64,000 bases of DNA from WHSW01 sp963749365 (GTDB lineage: Bacteria; Actinomycetota; Thermoleophilia; Solirubrobacterales; 70-9), in contig CAVVME010000003.1 in the NCBI GenBank assembly GCA_963749365.1, positions 62,001 to 126,000 on the forward strand, read 5' to 3'. The notes beneath the pieces were generated by a model that did no database searches, had not been told where the DNA came from, and saw only the letters and a program-made list of their open reading frames with translations. Below, piece after piece: positions 21,513 to 29,266 of the stretch. Numbering within the stretch: the stretch's first letter is position 1; every line of letters starts with the position of its first letter. The translations under genes were made by a program, and so were the position numbers.

Positions 21513-23467
21513 TGCACGGCGACTGGCGCGGGCCGGCGATGCCGGCCCAGTTCGCGCTTCGGGTCGGGGTCCTCGGCGGCGTCGCGCTGCTCGCCTTCGC
21601 GATCATCTTCCTGCGACTTTGGTATCTGGAGGTGCTCTCGGGCGACAAGTACCTGGCCGAGGCGCAGAACAACCAGGTCCGCGAGCTCACCGTGCAGGCG
21701 CCGCGCGGCGACATCGTCGACCGCAAGGGGCAGACTTTGGTCCAGAACCGGACCGCGCTCGAGCTGCAGGTCGAGTCGGACGAGCTCCCCGGCAGGATCG
21801 AGCGCCGCCGCCGGCTGTTCGAGCGGGTCGGCGAGCTGATCGGGCGCACGCCGGCGCAGATCCGGAAGACGATCCGCAAGCAGGAGAGACTCGTCCCCGG
21901 AGCAGCCGTGACCCTGCGCCGCGACGTCCGCTACGACGTCGTCTACTACCTGCGCGAGAACCAGGCCAAGTTCCCGGGGGTGACGGTGGAGCGCGTCTTC
22001 GTCCGCCGATACCCGCAGGGAAACCTCGCTGCGCATCTGCTCGGCTACGTAGGCGAGGTCTCGCCCGAGCAGCTCGACGATCCCCGGTTCGAGACCCTCG
22101 AGCCGGGTGACATCGTCGGCAAGCAGGGGGTCGAGTACACATACGACAGCCTGCTGCGGGGGGTGAACGGCGAGACCCGGGTCAAGGTCGACGCCTCGGG
22201 CGCCCCGACGGGCGGCCGGCTCGACGTCCGCGAGCCGCGGACCGGCAATGACCTCGCGCTGACGATCGACTCCGAGGTCCAGGCGGCGGGCGAGGCCGCG
22301 ATCGGCAGCATCGGGCTGCCGGCCGGGTTCGTGGCGATGAAGATCAACAACGGGGAGATCCTCGGCATGGGCTCGGCGCCGACCTTCGACCCCTCCCTGT
22401 TCGCGGCTCCGGCGGTCTCCCCGGCGACTTACCGCGCCGTCTTCGGCGACCCCGAGGACCCGGCCAGCACGCTCGCCGCGCCGGCGGTCAATCGGGCCGC
22501 GGAGGGCGTCTATCCGACCGGCTCGACCTTCAAGCCGATCACCGCCCTGGCAGCGCTCGACTCGGGCGAGCTCGGGCTCAACGAGATCATCAACGACACC
22601 GGCTCGTTTGACCCCGGCGACGGCAATGTGCTCCACAACGCCGGCGATGCGGTCAACGGGCCGATCGACCTCGTCGACGCGCTCCGGGTCTCCTCGGACG
22701 TCTTCTTCTACATCATGGGCTCCCGCACCAACGTCAACTCAGGAGCGGGGGGAGCGCTGCAGGAGTGGGCCAGGGCGCTCGGCTTCGGCGAGCCGACCGG
22801 CCTCGACATCGGCGGCGAGGCGGCTGGCAACGTGCCGACTCCGCAAGGGCGCAACGAGGCGTTCAAGGCGAACACTGATCCAAGCGGGCCGAGCGGCGAG
22901 CAGGTCGACATCTCCAAGGGCGAGCTCACTGAGCGGAGCTGGACGGTCGGCGACAACATCAACCTCGCCGTCGGCCAGGGCGACCTGCAGGCCGACCCGC
23001 TGCAGATGGCGGTCGCCTACGGGGCGATCGCGAACGGCGGCGAGATCGTGCGCCCGCACGTCGGGCTCGAGGTCAGCGACCCCCAGGGCCGCGCGATCCA
23101 GGAGATCGAGCCGGCACCGCGCCGTCAGGTCGAGATCGATCCCGCCTGGCAACGGGCGATCATGTCCGGCCTCCGAGACGCGGCGATGACTCCCGGCGGG
23201 ACCTCATACAAGGTCTTCGGTGGTTGGCCGGTCGAGATCGCCGGCAAGACCGGGACGGCGGAGCGCCCGCCTCACCTCGACCAGGCCTGGTACGTCGCGC
23301 TGGCCCCGTACGACGACCCCAAGTACGTGGTCGCGGTGACGATCGAGGAGGGCGGCTTCGGCGCCGATACGGCGGCGCCCGCCGCTGCCCAGATCCTCGA
23401 CCAGCTGCTCAGGGTCAAGGAGAGCAAGATCGACCAGGTCTCGAGCGGAGCGGCGGTCTACGAATGA
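21512..23467 (+). CDS. mrdA: Penicillin-binding protein 2 (elongation transpeptidase)
   Basis: A 651-residue class B PBP. A membrane anchor lies at about residues 15-35, a pedestal domain precedes the catalytic part, and the transpeptidase domain carries SxxK (GSTFKPITALAAL), a second-site SSD (RVSSDVFFYIMG) and KTG (IAGKTGTAERPP). It cross-links peptidoglycan during cell elongation together with RodA, encoded directly downstream. Both neighbouring junctions overlap. Confidence 0.95.
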   Translation: MHGDWRGPAMPAQFALRVGVLGGVALLAFAIIFLRLWYLEVLSGDKYLAEAQNNQVRELTVQAPRGDIVDRKGQTLVQNRTALELQVESDELPGRIERRRRLFERVGELIGRTPAQIRKTIRKQERLVPGAAVTLRRDVRYDVVYYLRENQAKFPGVTVERVFVRRYPQGNLAAHLLGYVGEVSPEQLDDPRFETLEPGDIVGKQGVEYTYDSLLRGVNGETRVKVDASGAPTGGRLDVREPRTGNDLALTIDSEVQAAGEAAIGSIGLPAGFVAMKINNGEILGMGSAPTFDPSLFAAPAVSPATYRAVFGDPEDPASTLAAPAVNRAAEGVYPTGSTFKPITALAALDSGELGLNEIINDTGSFDPGDGNVLHNAGDAVNGPIDLVDALRVSSDVFFYIMGSRTNVNSGAGGALQEWARALGFGEPTGLDIGGEAAGNVPTPQGRNEAFKANTDPSGPSGEQVDISKGELTERSWTVGDNINLAVGQGDLQADPLQMAVAYGAIANGGEIVRPHVGLEVSDPQGRAIQEIEPAPRRQVEIDPAWQRAIMSGLRDAAMTPGGTSYKVFGGWPVEIAGKTGTAERPPHLDQAWYVALAPYDDPKYVVAVTIEEGGFGADTAAPAAAQILDQLLRVKESKIDQVSSGAAVYE

Positions 23468-24672
23468 TGGAAGCCTCCTCGCAGCCCCGCTCCCGGCCGC
23501 GCTCCTTCGAGCGCCCGCGCGGCTCGCTGATCGAGCGCGCGGGCGTCGCCAACCTCGACCCGGTCCTGCTGCTCGCCGGGATCGGGATCATCGCCTTCAG
23601 CATCTACACGCTCGGGGTCGCCACCTCCGAGGACGTGCCGGGCAACCCCTACTACTACGTGATCCGGCAGTCGATCTACGCGGTGGTCGGGATCGCGCTG
23701 ATGTTCGCGGTCGCCCGGGTCGACTACTCGCGCTTTCGTGAGCTGCGGGTCGGGATCTACACCGCGATGGTCGCCTCCATCCTGCTCGTCTTCGTCTTCG
23801 CCGAGGCGACTCGCGGCTCGCACCGGTGGATCGAGCTTCCGTTCTTCACCTTCCAGCCCTCCGAGCTGGGAAAGGTGTTGCTGTTGATCTCGCTGGCGGC
23901 GTTTGCGATCGACCGCGCACGGCGGGTCTCGGAGGCTCGCAGGACGGTGCGGATCCTCGCCCTCGGGCTGTTCCCGGCGGCGCTCGTGTTCCTGCAGCCC
24001 GACCTCGGGACGGCGCTCGTCTACGGCGTCCTGACGCTCGCCGTCCTCTACATCGCGGGCACTCCGTGGCAGCACTTCGCCGTCCTCGGAGCGGCGGCGG
24101 CCACGCTTGTCACGCTGGTGCTCGTGATCGCTCCCGCCGTCGGAACCCCTATCCTCGCCGACTACCAGCAGGAGCGCCTGACCGCGTTCCTGCACCCCAG
24201 TGACGACCCGGCTGATTCCAGCTATCAGATCAACCAGGCTCTGATCGCCGTAGGCTCTGGGGGTAAGACCGGACGCGGCGATGACGCAACCCAGACACAA
24301 CATGGCTTCCTGCCCGAGCGCCACACCGACTTCATCTTCGCTGTCGTGGGCGAGCGCTTCGGCTTCGTCGGAGCCGCGTTCCTACTCTCGCTATACGCCC
24401 TGCTCATCTGGAGGGCGCTGCGCACAATGACTCTCTCCAAGAACTTGTACGGGAGCATGATCGCGGGCGGCATCGCCGCCATGCTCATGTTCCACGTCTT
24501 CATCAACGTGGGGATGAACCTCGGGATCATGCCGATCACCGGGATCCCGCTTCCGTTGATGAGCTCAGGCGGATCGTCCGTGATCGTCACCTTCCTGGCG
24601 CTCGGGCTCCTGCAGAGCGTCTACGTGCAAGCGCAGCTCTCCTCAAAGCGGGGCCAACCCGTTTTGAGGTGA
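23464..24672 (+). CDS. rodA: Peptidoglycan glycosyltransferase RodA
   Basis: A 402-residue SEDS-family glycan polymerase with about ten membrane helices. The SEDS motifs are present: GSHRWIELPFFTFQPSELGK, the QPDLGTALVY stretch with its catalytic Asp, and LPERHTDFIFAVVGE. The ATG at 23464 overlaps the mrdA stop (ATGA). Codons between about 24200 and 24480 end in A/T far more often than the rest of the operon. The stop lies inside the Shine-Dalgarno of rng. Confidence 0.94.
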   Translation: MMEASSQPRSRPRSFERPRGSLIERAGVANLDPVLLLAGIGIIAFSIYTLGVATSEDVPGNPYYYVIRQSIYAVVGIALMFAVARVDYSRFRELRVGIYTAMVASILLVFVFAEATRGSHRWIELPFFTFQPSELGKVLLLISLAAFAIDRARRVSEARRTVRILALGLFPAALVFLQPDLGTALVYGVLTLAVLYIAGTPWQHFAVLGAAAATLVTLVLVIAPAVGTPILADYQQERLTAFLHPSDDPADSSYQINQALIAVGSGGKTGRGDDATQTQHGFLPERHTDFIFAVVGERFGFVGAAFLLSLYALLIWRALRTMTLSKNLYGSMIAGGIAAMLMFHVFINVGMNLGIMPITGIPLPLMSSGGSSVIVTFLALGLLQSVYVQAQLSSKRGQPVLR

Positions 24673-24674
24673 TC
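24666..24674 (+). promoter_or_regulatory. Extended Shine-Dalgarno for the rng CTG start
   Basis: GAGGTGATC matches nine consecutive bases of the anti-Shine-Dalgarno complement (consensus AAGGAGGTGATC). Eight bases separate its GAGG core from the CTG at 24678, the optimal distance. It overlaps the rodA stop codon. Confidence 0.75.
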
Positions 24675-24677
24675 TAA

Positions 24678-26558
24678 CTGAAGAAGCGAATTCTCGTCTC
24701 CGTGGACGCGGGGGAGACCCGCGTCGCGGTACTCGAAGGAAAAGGATCGGCCCGCCAGGGCGGCGACCGATCGAAGAACGGCGACCGCAAGCGGCCGGCC
24801 GGGCTCAAGGTCGCAGAGCTATACGTCGAGCGGCGCGGCTCGCGCTCAATCGTCGGCAACATCTACAAGGGCGTGGTCGACAACGTGCTGCCCGGAATGG
24901 AGGCGGCATTCGTCGACATCGGCCTGGAGCGAAACGGCTTCCTGCATGTCGACGAGATCGTCCTCCCGGACGGCCAGAAGGCTCCCAAGCGCGGCCATGG
25001 CCGAGGTCGCCGGATCGACGAGCTGATCAAGCCGAAGCAGGAGATCCTCGTCCAGGTCGTCAAGGACCCGCTGAAGACCAAGGGGGCGCGGCTCTCGATG
25101 CAGCTCTCGATCGCCGGCCGCTACCTCGTCTACATGCCGAGCGGAGCCGGGGTGGGGGCGTCGCGTCGCCTGCCCGACTCCGAGCGCGACCGCCAGCGCA
25201 AGCTGCTGCAGAAGCTGCACCGAAACGACGGCGGCGTGATCGTCCGCACCGCCGCCCAGGGAGCGCGCAAGGCCGACTTCGAGCGCGACCTCGACTACCT
25301 GCAGAAGCTGCACGAGGTGATGGAGCGGCGGGCGAAGGAGGTCAAGCCGCCGGACCTCGTCTTTCAGGAGGCGGACCTCTCGATCCGTGTCCTGCGCGAC
25401 GTGCTGACGAAGGAGTTCGACGGGGCCGTGATCGACGATCCGAAGCAGCACCAGCGCGTGACCAGCTTCTTTCAGCGCACCGCGCCGGAGCTGGTCGAGT
25501 TCGTCGAGCTCTACCAGGACCCCGAGCCGCTGCTCGAGCGCGAGGGGGTCGAGGACGCGTTCACCCAGGTACTCTCGCGGCGCGCCGACCTGCCCTCGGG
25601 CGGCTACATGATGATCGACTACGCCGAGGCGCTGACGGTGATCGACGTCAACACCGGCAGCTTCACCGGCCGCGGCCGCGGCCGGCTCGAGGACACGATC
25701 ACCAAGGTCAACGTGGAGGCGGCCGAGGAGGTCGTGCGACAGCTGCGGCTGCGCGACATCGGCGGGATCATCGTCATCGACTTCATCGACATGGCGCGGG
25801 CGAAGAACCGTGACGAGGTCCTGAAGACGCTGAAGAAGGCGCTCGACGCCGACAAGACGAAGAGCTACGTGATGGAGGTCTCGCCGCTCGGGCTGGTCGA
25901 GATGACGCGCCAGAACGTCACCGACGGGGTCCGCGAGATCCTCACCCACACCTGTCCCACCTGTGAGGGCGAGGGGGTGGTGCCGTCGGCCGAGACGATG
26001 GCGATCGAGGTGATCCGGCGGTTGCGCCAGCTCGCCGCCAGCGAGCACCGACCGGAGGCGTTCCTGGTCCGCGTCAACCCGAACGTCGCCGCCGAGCTGG
26101 TCGCCGAGGGCAGCGGCCTGGCCGAGCTCGAGCAGGAGACCCGCAAGCACTTCCACTTCGAGGGCGGCGAGGCGCTCGGGATCGACACCTACGAGGTCGT
26201 CGACCGCGGCAGCCGCGCTGAGATCGAGGAGCGGGCGCTGCCGTTCCGAGTCGGCGAGGAGGTGCTGGTGACGATCGAGGAGCCGCACATGTACGACGCC
26301 GACGACGCGATTGCTCGGGTCGATTCCTACATCGTCAGCATCGGTGGCGGCGGCCGCCACATCGGCGAGCGGCGCCTGGTCCGGATCGAGACGGTCGCCC
26401 GATCCGCGGCGACGGCGTCGCTGCTCGACGCCAACGGCGACGCGATCGAGCCCGTGGGCGAGAAGCTAGAATCATCGCCCTCACGGCGCCGCGGCCGCCG
26501 AGGCGGCAGGCGCCGTAGCCGCGCCAGGAGCGGTAACGGCTCCGGCGAGGGCGAGTGA
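24678..26558 (+). CDS. rng: Ribonuclease G/E family, CTG start
   Basis: A 626-residue RNase E/G. The N-terminal RILVSVDAGETRVAVLEG strand is a family hallmark. An S1 RNA-binding domain follows (GNIYKGVVDNVLPGMEAAFVD is split by the insert). The catalytic DNase I-like part has DVNTGSFTGRGR, VVIDFIDMA-type metal ligands and the zinc-link CPTCEGEGVV. Starting at the GTG at 24702 would delete the first strand, so the CTG at 24678 behind a perfect Shine-Dalgarno is preferred. A basic Arg/Gly tail ends the protein. It processes rRNA and mRNA. Confidence 0.93.
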   Translation: MKKRILVSVDAGETRVAVLEGKGSARQGGDRSKNGDRKRPAGLKVAELYVERRGSRSIVGNIYKGVVDNVLPGMEAAFVDIGLERNGFLHVDEIVLPDGQKAPKRGHGRGRRIDELIKPKQEILVQVVKDPLKTKGARLSMQLSIAGRYLVYMPSGAGVGASRRLPDSERDRQRKLLQKLHRNDGGVIVRTAAQGARKADFERDLDYLQKLHEVMERRAKEVKPPDLVFQEADLSIRVLRDVLTKEFDGAVIDDPKQHQRVTSFFQRTAPELVEFVELYQDPEPLLEREGVEDAFTQVLSRRADLPSGGYMMIDYAEALTVIDVNTGSFTGRGRGRLEDTITKVNVEAAEEVVRQLRLRDIGGIIVIDFIDMARAKNRDEVLKTLKKALDADKTKSYVMEVSPLGLVEMTRQNVTDGVREILTHTCPTCEGEGVVPSAETMAIEVIRRLRQLAASEHRPEAFLVRVNPNVAAELVAEGSGLAELEQETRKHFHFEGGEALGIDTYEVVDRGSRAEIEERALPFRVGEEVLVTIEEPHMYDADDAIARVDSYIVSIGGGGRHIGERRLVRIETVARSAATASLLDANGDAIEPVGEKLESSPSRRRGRRGGRRRSRARSGNGSGEGE

Positions 26559-26568
26559 GAGCGACCGA

Positions 26569-27084
26569 ATGGCCGAGACGTACGCGATAGTCGAGAGCGG
26601 CGGCAAGCAGTACCGCGCCGAGAAGGGCAGCACGCTGCTCGTCGATCGCCTGCCCGCGGACGAGGGCGCGAAGGTCGGCCTGCGCGCGGTGATGTATCGC
26701 GGCGCCGATGACGTCGTGCTCGGGCCCGAGCAGCTCGAGAAGGTGAAGGTCGAGGCGGTGATCGCGGGCCACGAGCGGGGCAAGAAGCTGCGCGTGTTCA
26801 AGTACCGCGCCAAGAAGGGCTACCGGAAGCGCGCCGGCCACCGCTCCGAGCTGACCCGGCTCGAGGTCACGGAGGTGAAGCTGCTGAGCCGAAAGCCCGC
26901 CGCCAAGGCGGAGGCCAAGCCGGCGGCGGCGAAGCCCGCAGCCGAAAAGCCCGCCGCGAAGAAGCCGGCGGCGAAGTCGGGCACAGCGACCGCGCGTAAG
27001 CCGGCGGCGAAGAAGCCCGCGGCGAAGAAGCCCGCGGCGAAGAAGCCCGCGGCGCGCAGGACCTCGACCAAGAAGGAGAGCTAG
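26569..27084 (+). CDS. rplU: 50S ribosomal protein L21 with histone-H1-like tail
   Basis: Residues 1-105 are a complete L21 (AIVESGGKQYRAEKG, then KYRAKKGYRKRAGHR, which contacts 23S rRNA). Residues 108-171 are an added low-complexity Lys/Ala/Pro tail built from KPAAK units. Normal L21 is about 100 residues, so the tail is a lineage-specific extension. It precedes rpmA by 3 bases, the universal arrangement. Confidence 0.95.
   Translation: MAETYAIVESGGKQYRAEKGSTLLVDRLPADEGAKVGLRAVMYRGADDVVLGPEQLEKVKVEAVIAGHERGKKLRVFKYRAKKGYRKRAGHRSELTRLEVTEVKLLSRKPAAKAEAKPAAAKPAAEKPAAKKPAAKSGTATARKPAAKKPAAKKPAAKKPAARRTSTKKES
26890..27081 (+). repeat. KPAAK-coding repeat in rplU
   Basis: Degenerate 12- to 15-base units encode K/P/A repeats. 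Three exact tandem copies of AAGAAGCCCGCGGCG occupy 27010-27054. Such a tract is prone to copy-number change. Confidence 0.8.
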
Positions 27085-27087
27085 GAG

Positions 27088-27339
27088 ATGGCCCACAAGA
27101 AGGGACTCGGCTCGAGCCGTAACGGCCGCGACTCGAACCCGAAGATGCTCGGGGTCAAGGTGTTCGCCGGACAGCGTGTCGGCGGCGGCGAGATCATCGT
27201 CCGCCAGCGAGGCACCCGCTTCCGTCCCGGCGACGGCACCGGGCTCGGCCGCGACCACTCGATCTTCGCGACCCGGCCCGGAATGGTTGAGTTCAAGACC
27301 GGGCGCAGGGGTCGTACCGTCTCGGTCGTCGAGGAATAG
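27088..27339 (+). CDS. rpmA: 50S ribosomal protein L27
   Basis: An 83-residue L27 with the canonical MAHKKGLGSSRNGRDSNPK start and GTRFRPGDGTGLGRDH. The N terminus begins directly with the mature AHKKG sequence, so no N-terminal processing is needed. It would normally be followed by obg, but here a 3.2-kb block intervenes. Confidence 0.97.
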   Translation: MAHKKGLGSSRNGRDSNPKMLGVKVFAGQRVGGGEIIVRQRGTRFRPGDGTGLGRDHSIFATRPGMVEFKTGRRGRTVSVVEE

Positions 27340-27348
27340 CCCGCAGCT

Positions 27349-27386
27349 CGACGCACTGCTCGCGCATACCGAGATCAACGCGTCAA
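27349..27386 (+). repeat. Direct repeat copy A flanking the DUF559 gene
   Basis: This 38-base segment matches 28217-28254 at 31 of 38 positions without gaps. It contains the stop codon of the DUF559 gene and, on the minus strand just past it, an ATGCGCGAGCAG that mirrors that gene's own start (ATGCGAGAGCAA). Confidence 0.75.
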
Positions 27387-28235
27387 GCCATCGGCGAGGC
27401 CGAGTGCGGCGCGAACGGTGGCGATCACCTCGGCGGGTTCGTTGACGACCCGCGAGTAGGTGAATCGAAGCACGCGGTAGCCACGCGCCAACAGCTCGCC
27501 ATCGCGGCGGCGATCATCCTCGAAGGCCTGACGGCCCGCGTGTGAGCGATACCCATCCGTTTCCACGATCACGCGTCCCCCTCGCCAGAGGAAGTCGACC
27601 TCGAACCCGCCCACGAACACGTTCACTTCTGGCGCGGGCAGCCGGTGTCGGCGGCAGAGGCGAAGGAAAGCGCTCTCCAACTCGCTCGCCGCACGGTCGC
27701 TGACGTACGCATCCCGCTCAACGGGCAGGCGACGGAACTCGGCTTCGCGAATCGCGCGACGGAGCTCGCCCTGCGAGACGATCTCGCGGAGGTCGATGAG
27801 CGTGCGTGTGGGAGTGGTGACGGCGATCCCGCGATGTCGCGTCGTGTCACGTTGTTCCAGCGACGGGACCCGATGGATGCGCACACCGGATCGCGGTCGT
27901 CGCCCACCTGCAACCGGCACGCTCACGTGTGCCGGTCCACCGTCGCTTCCGAGCAGGTTCCAGAGTTCGGCCGCGCTGCGATGACTGAGGACCGCGCCGA
28001 CGCCACAGGCGACAACCGCAGCCATCCAAACGCCCTCGTCGCTCAGACCCGGGTGCCCGACGGCGTAGACGCCGCGATGGATCCGGTGCAGCCGTCCCGC
28101 TGCAACCCGACGTGTGATTGCGCTGCGGTCGAGCCCGCACGCTCTGAGCTGGTGGACCGAAGCGATCCCGTGTTGCCGTGCGGCAATCCTGGCGACGGCT
28201 CGGTCCGCCCGCCTCGCGACGTGTTGCTCTCGCAT
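27375..28235 (-). CDS. DUF559-type nuclease-fold protein with AbiEi-like N-terminal HTH
   Basis: A 286-residue protein. The N-terminal 90 residues form a winged-helix region of the AbiEi/'type IV antitoxin' kind (GIASVHQLRACGLDRSAITR, then GRLHRIHRGVYAVG). The C-terminal domain has DUF559/restriction-endonuclease-like features (FEVDFLWRGGRVIVETDGYR, RDGELLARGYRVLRFTY). An ATG at 28235 is preferred because upstream codons overlap the sigma gene promoter. The codon bias is weaker than in its neighbours. The function is unknown; the family is abundant in actinobacteria and is suspected of mobility or defence roles. Confidence 0.8.
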   Translation of the reverse strand: MREQHVARRADRAVARIAARQHGIASVHQLRACGLDRSAITRRVAAGRLHRIHRGVYAVGHPGLSDEGVWMAAVVACGVGAVLSHRSAAELWNLLGSDGGPAHVSVPVAGGRRPRSGVRIHRVPSLEQRDTTRHRGIAVTTPTRTLIDLREIVSQGELRRAIREAEFRRLPVERDAYVSDRAASELESAFLRLCRRHRLPAPEVNVFVGGFEVDFLWRGGRVIVETDGYRSHAGRQAFEDDRRRDGELLARGYRVLRFTYSRVVNEPAEVIATVRAALGLADGLTR

Positions 28236-28254
28236 ACAGAGATCAAGGCGTCCA
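28217..28254 (+). repeat. Direct repeat copy B flanking the DUF559 gene
   Basis: Copy B of the 38-base repeat (31 of 38 identical to 27349-27386). It contains the start codon of the DUF559 gene on the minus strand. The copies are 868 bases apart, exactly bracketing the gene. Confidence 0.75.
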
Positions 28255-28284
28255 TCGCGCCGATTCGCCCCTCGCCTGGCGCGA

Positions 28285-28290
28285 TAGCTT
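28285..28290 (+). promoter_or_regulatory. Probable -10 (TAGCTT) of the second ECF sigma gene
   Basis: TAGCTT lies 7 bases before the GTG at 28298. Confidence 0.5.
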
Positions 28291-28297
28291 CCGCCCG

Positions 28298-28939
28298 GTG
28301 ACGTCGGCGCCAGATGATGCCGAGCTCGTCGCGGCGCTGAGGCGGGGTGACGAGCGCGCGTTCGTCGGCCTGGTCGACGAGCTGTCCGGGCCCCTGATCC
28401 GCCTGGCACTCGCCCATGTGCCGAGCCGGGCGATCGCCGAGGAGGTCGTTCAGGACACCTGGGTCGGGGTGATCCGCGGGCTCGACCGGTTCGAGGGTCG
28501 CTCGTCGCTGCGAACCTGGATCTTCCAGATCCTGCTCAACAACGCGCGCACTCGGGGCAAGCGCGAGCAGCGCACGCTGCCCTTCTCGGCCCTGGGCCGT
28601 GCGGAGGAGGGCGGCGATCCGGCGATCGATGCCGACCGGTTCCAGGGGCGTCGCGGGGAGTACCCGGGGCACTGGGCCCGGCCACCCGCCGAGTGGGACT
28701 CGCCCGAGGTTCGCCTGGCCGGCGAGGATGCCCGCCGGGTGATGCTCGACGCGATCGCCGCGCTGCCCGAGCGCCAGCGTGAGGTCTTGGCGCTGCGTGA
28801 CATCCAGGGGTATTCCGCGGCCGAGGCCTGTAATGCGCTCGAGCTCACCGAGACCAACCAGCGAGTGCTCCTGCACCGGGCGCGCTCGAAGGTGAGGGCG
28901 GCGCTGGAGCGCCATTTCGACGCGGAGAGCGCGCGATGA
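28298..28939 (+). CDS. ECF-type RNA polymerase sigma factor
   Basis: A 213-residue sigma factor. Region 2 is at about 25-90 (AIAEEVVQDTWVGVIRGLDR, FEGRSSLRTWIFQILLNNA). A long linker of roughly 60 residues follows, then region 4 at 150-205 (LPERQREVLALRDIQGYSAA, then a helix-turn-helix). The GTG at 28298 is supported by the TAGCTT hexamer. The stop overlaps the zinc-finger gene (ATGA), the classic sigma/anti-sigma pairing. The signal sensed is unknown. Confidence 0.9.
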   Translation: MTSAPDDAELVAALRRGDERAFVGLVDELSGPLIRLALAHVPSRAIAEEVVQDTWVGVIRGLDRFEGRSSLRTWIFQILLNNARTRGKREQRTLPFSALGRAEEGGDPAIDADRFQGRRGEYPGHWARPPAEWDSPEVRLAGEDARRVMLDAIAALPERQREVLALRDIQGYSAAEACNALELTETNQRVLLHRARSKVRAALERHFDAESAR

Positions 28940-29208
28940 GCACCGAGACCGGGGCTGAGATGACCTGCAAGGAATTCGTCGAGCTGGTGACCGACCTGAT
29001 CGAGGGTCAGCTCGCCGAGGCCGAGCGGGTGGAGGCCGAGGTGCACGTCGCCGAGTGCGCCGGCTGCGCCACCTACCTGGAGCAGATCCAGGCGACGATC
29101 GCCGGTCTGCGCTCGCTGGCGCAGTCCGACGACTTCCCGCGCACCCGTGAGCAGGCCGTGGCCGCGTTTCGCGCGCTCCGGGGCGGCGACCCGGCGGTCG
29201 ACGAATAG
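28936..29208 (+). CDS. Zinc-finger anti-sigma factor
   Basis: A 90-residue protein with the zf-HC2 motif HVAECAGCATYLEQ (His-x3-Cys-x2-Cys), preceded by a Cys in MTCKEFVELVTDL. This is the fold of ZAS-type anti-sigma factors that bind and inhibit the cognate ECF sigma. It has no membrane helix, so it is a soluble inhibitor. Its start overlaps the sigma stop by 4 bases. Confidence 0.88.
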   Translation: MSTETGAEMTCKEFVELVTDLIEGQLAEAERVEAEVHVAECAGCATYLEQIQATIAGLRSLAQSDDFPRTREQAVAAFRALRGGDPAVDE

Positions 29209-29217
29209 CAAGGAAAA

Positions 29218-29243
29218 GGGGCGGCGCCCGCAGGCACCGCCCC
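29218..29243 (-). terminator. Intrinsic terminator of the EEP-family gene
   Basis: GGGGCGG and CCGCCCC form a 7-bp stem with a 12-base loop. Read on the minus strand it is followed by TTTTCC, so it terminates the leftward gene. It may also serve the convergent anti-sigma gene. Confidence 0.65.
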
Positions 29244-29266
29244 TGACCTTCCCGTCCGCGAGATCG

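Noticed and set aside
28236..28409. Upstream extension of the DUF559 gene to 28409
   Set aside because: It overlaps the promoter and first codons of the divergent ECF sigma gene and is Arg/Gly-rich. The MREQ start at 28235 fits the family and lies in the flanking repeat.
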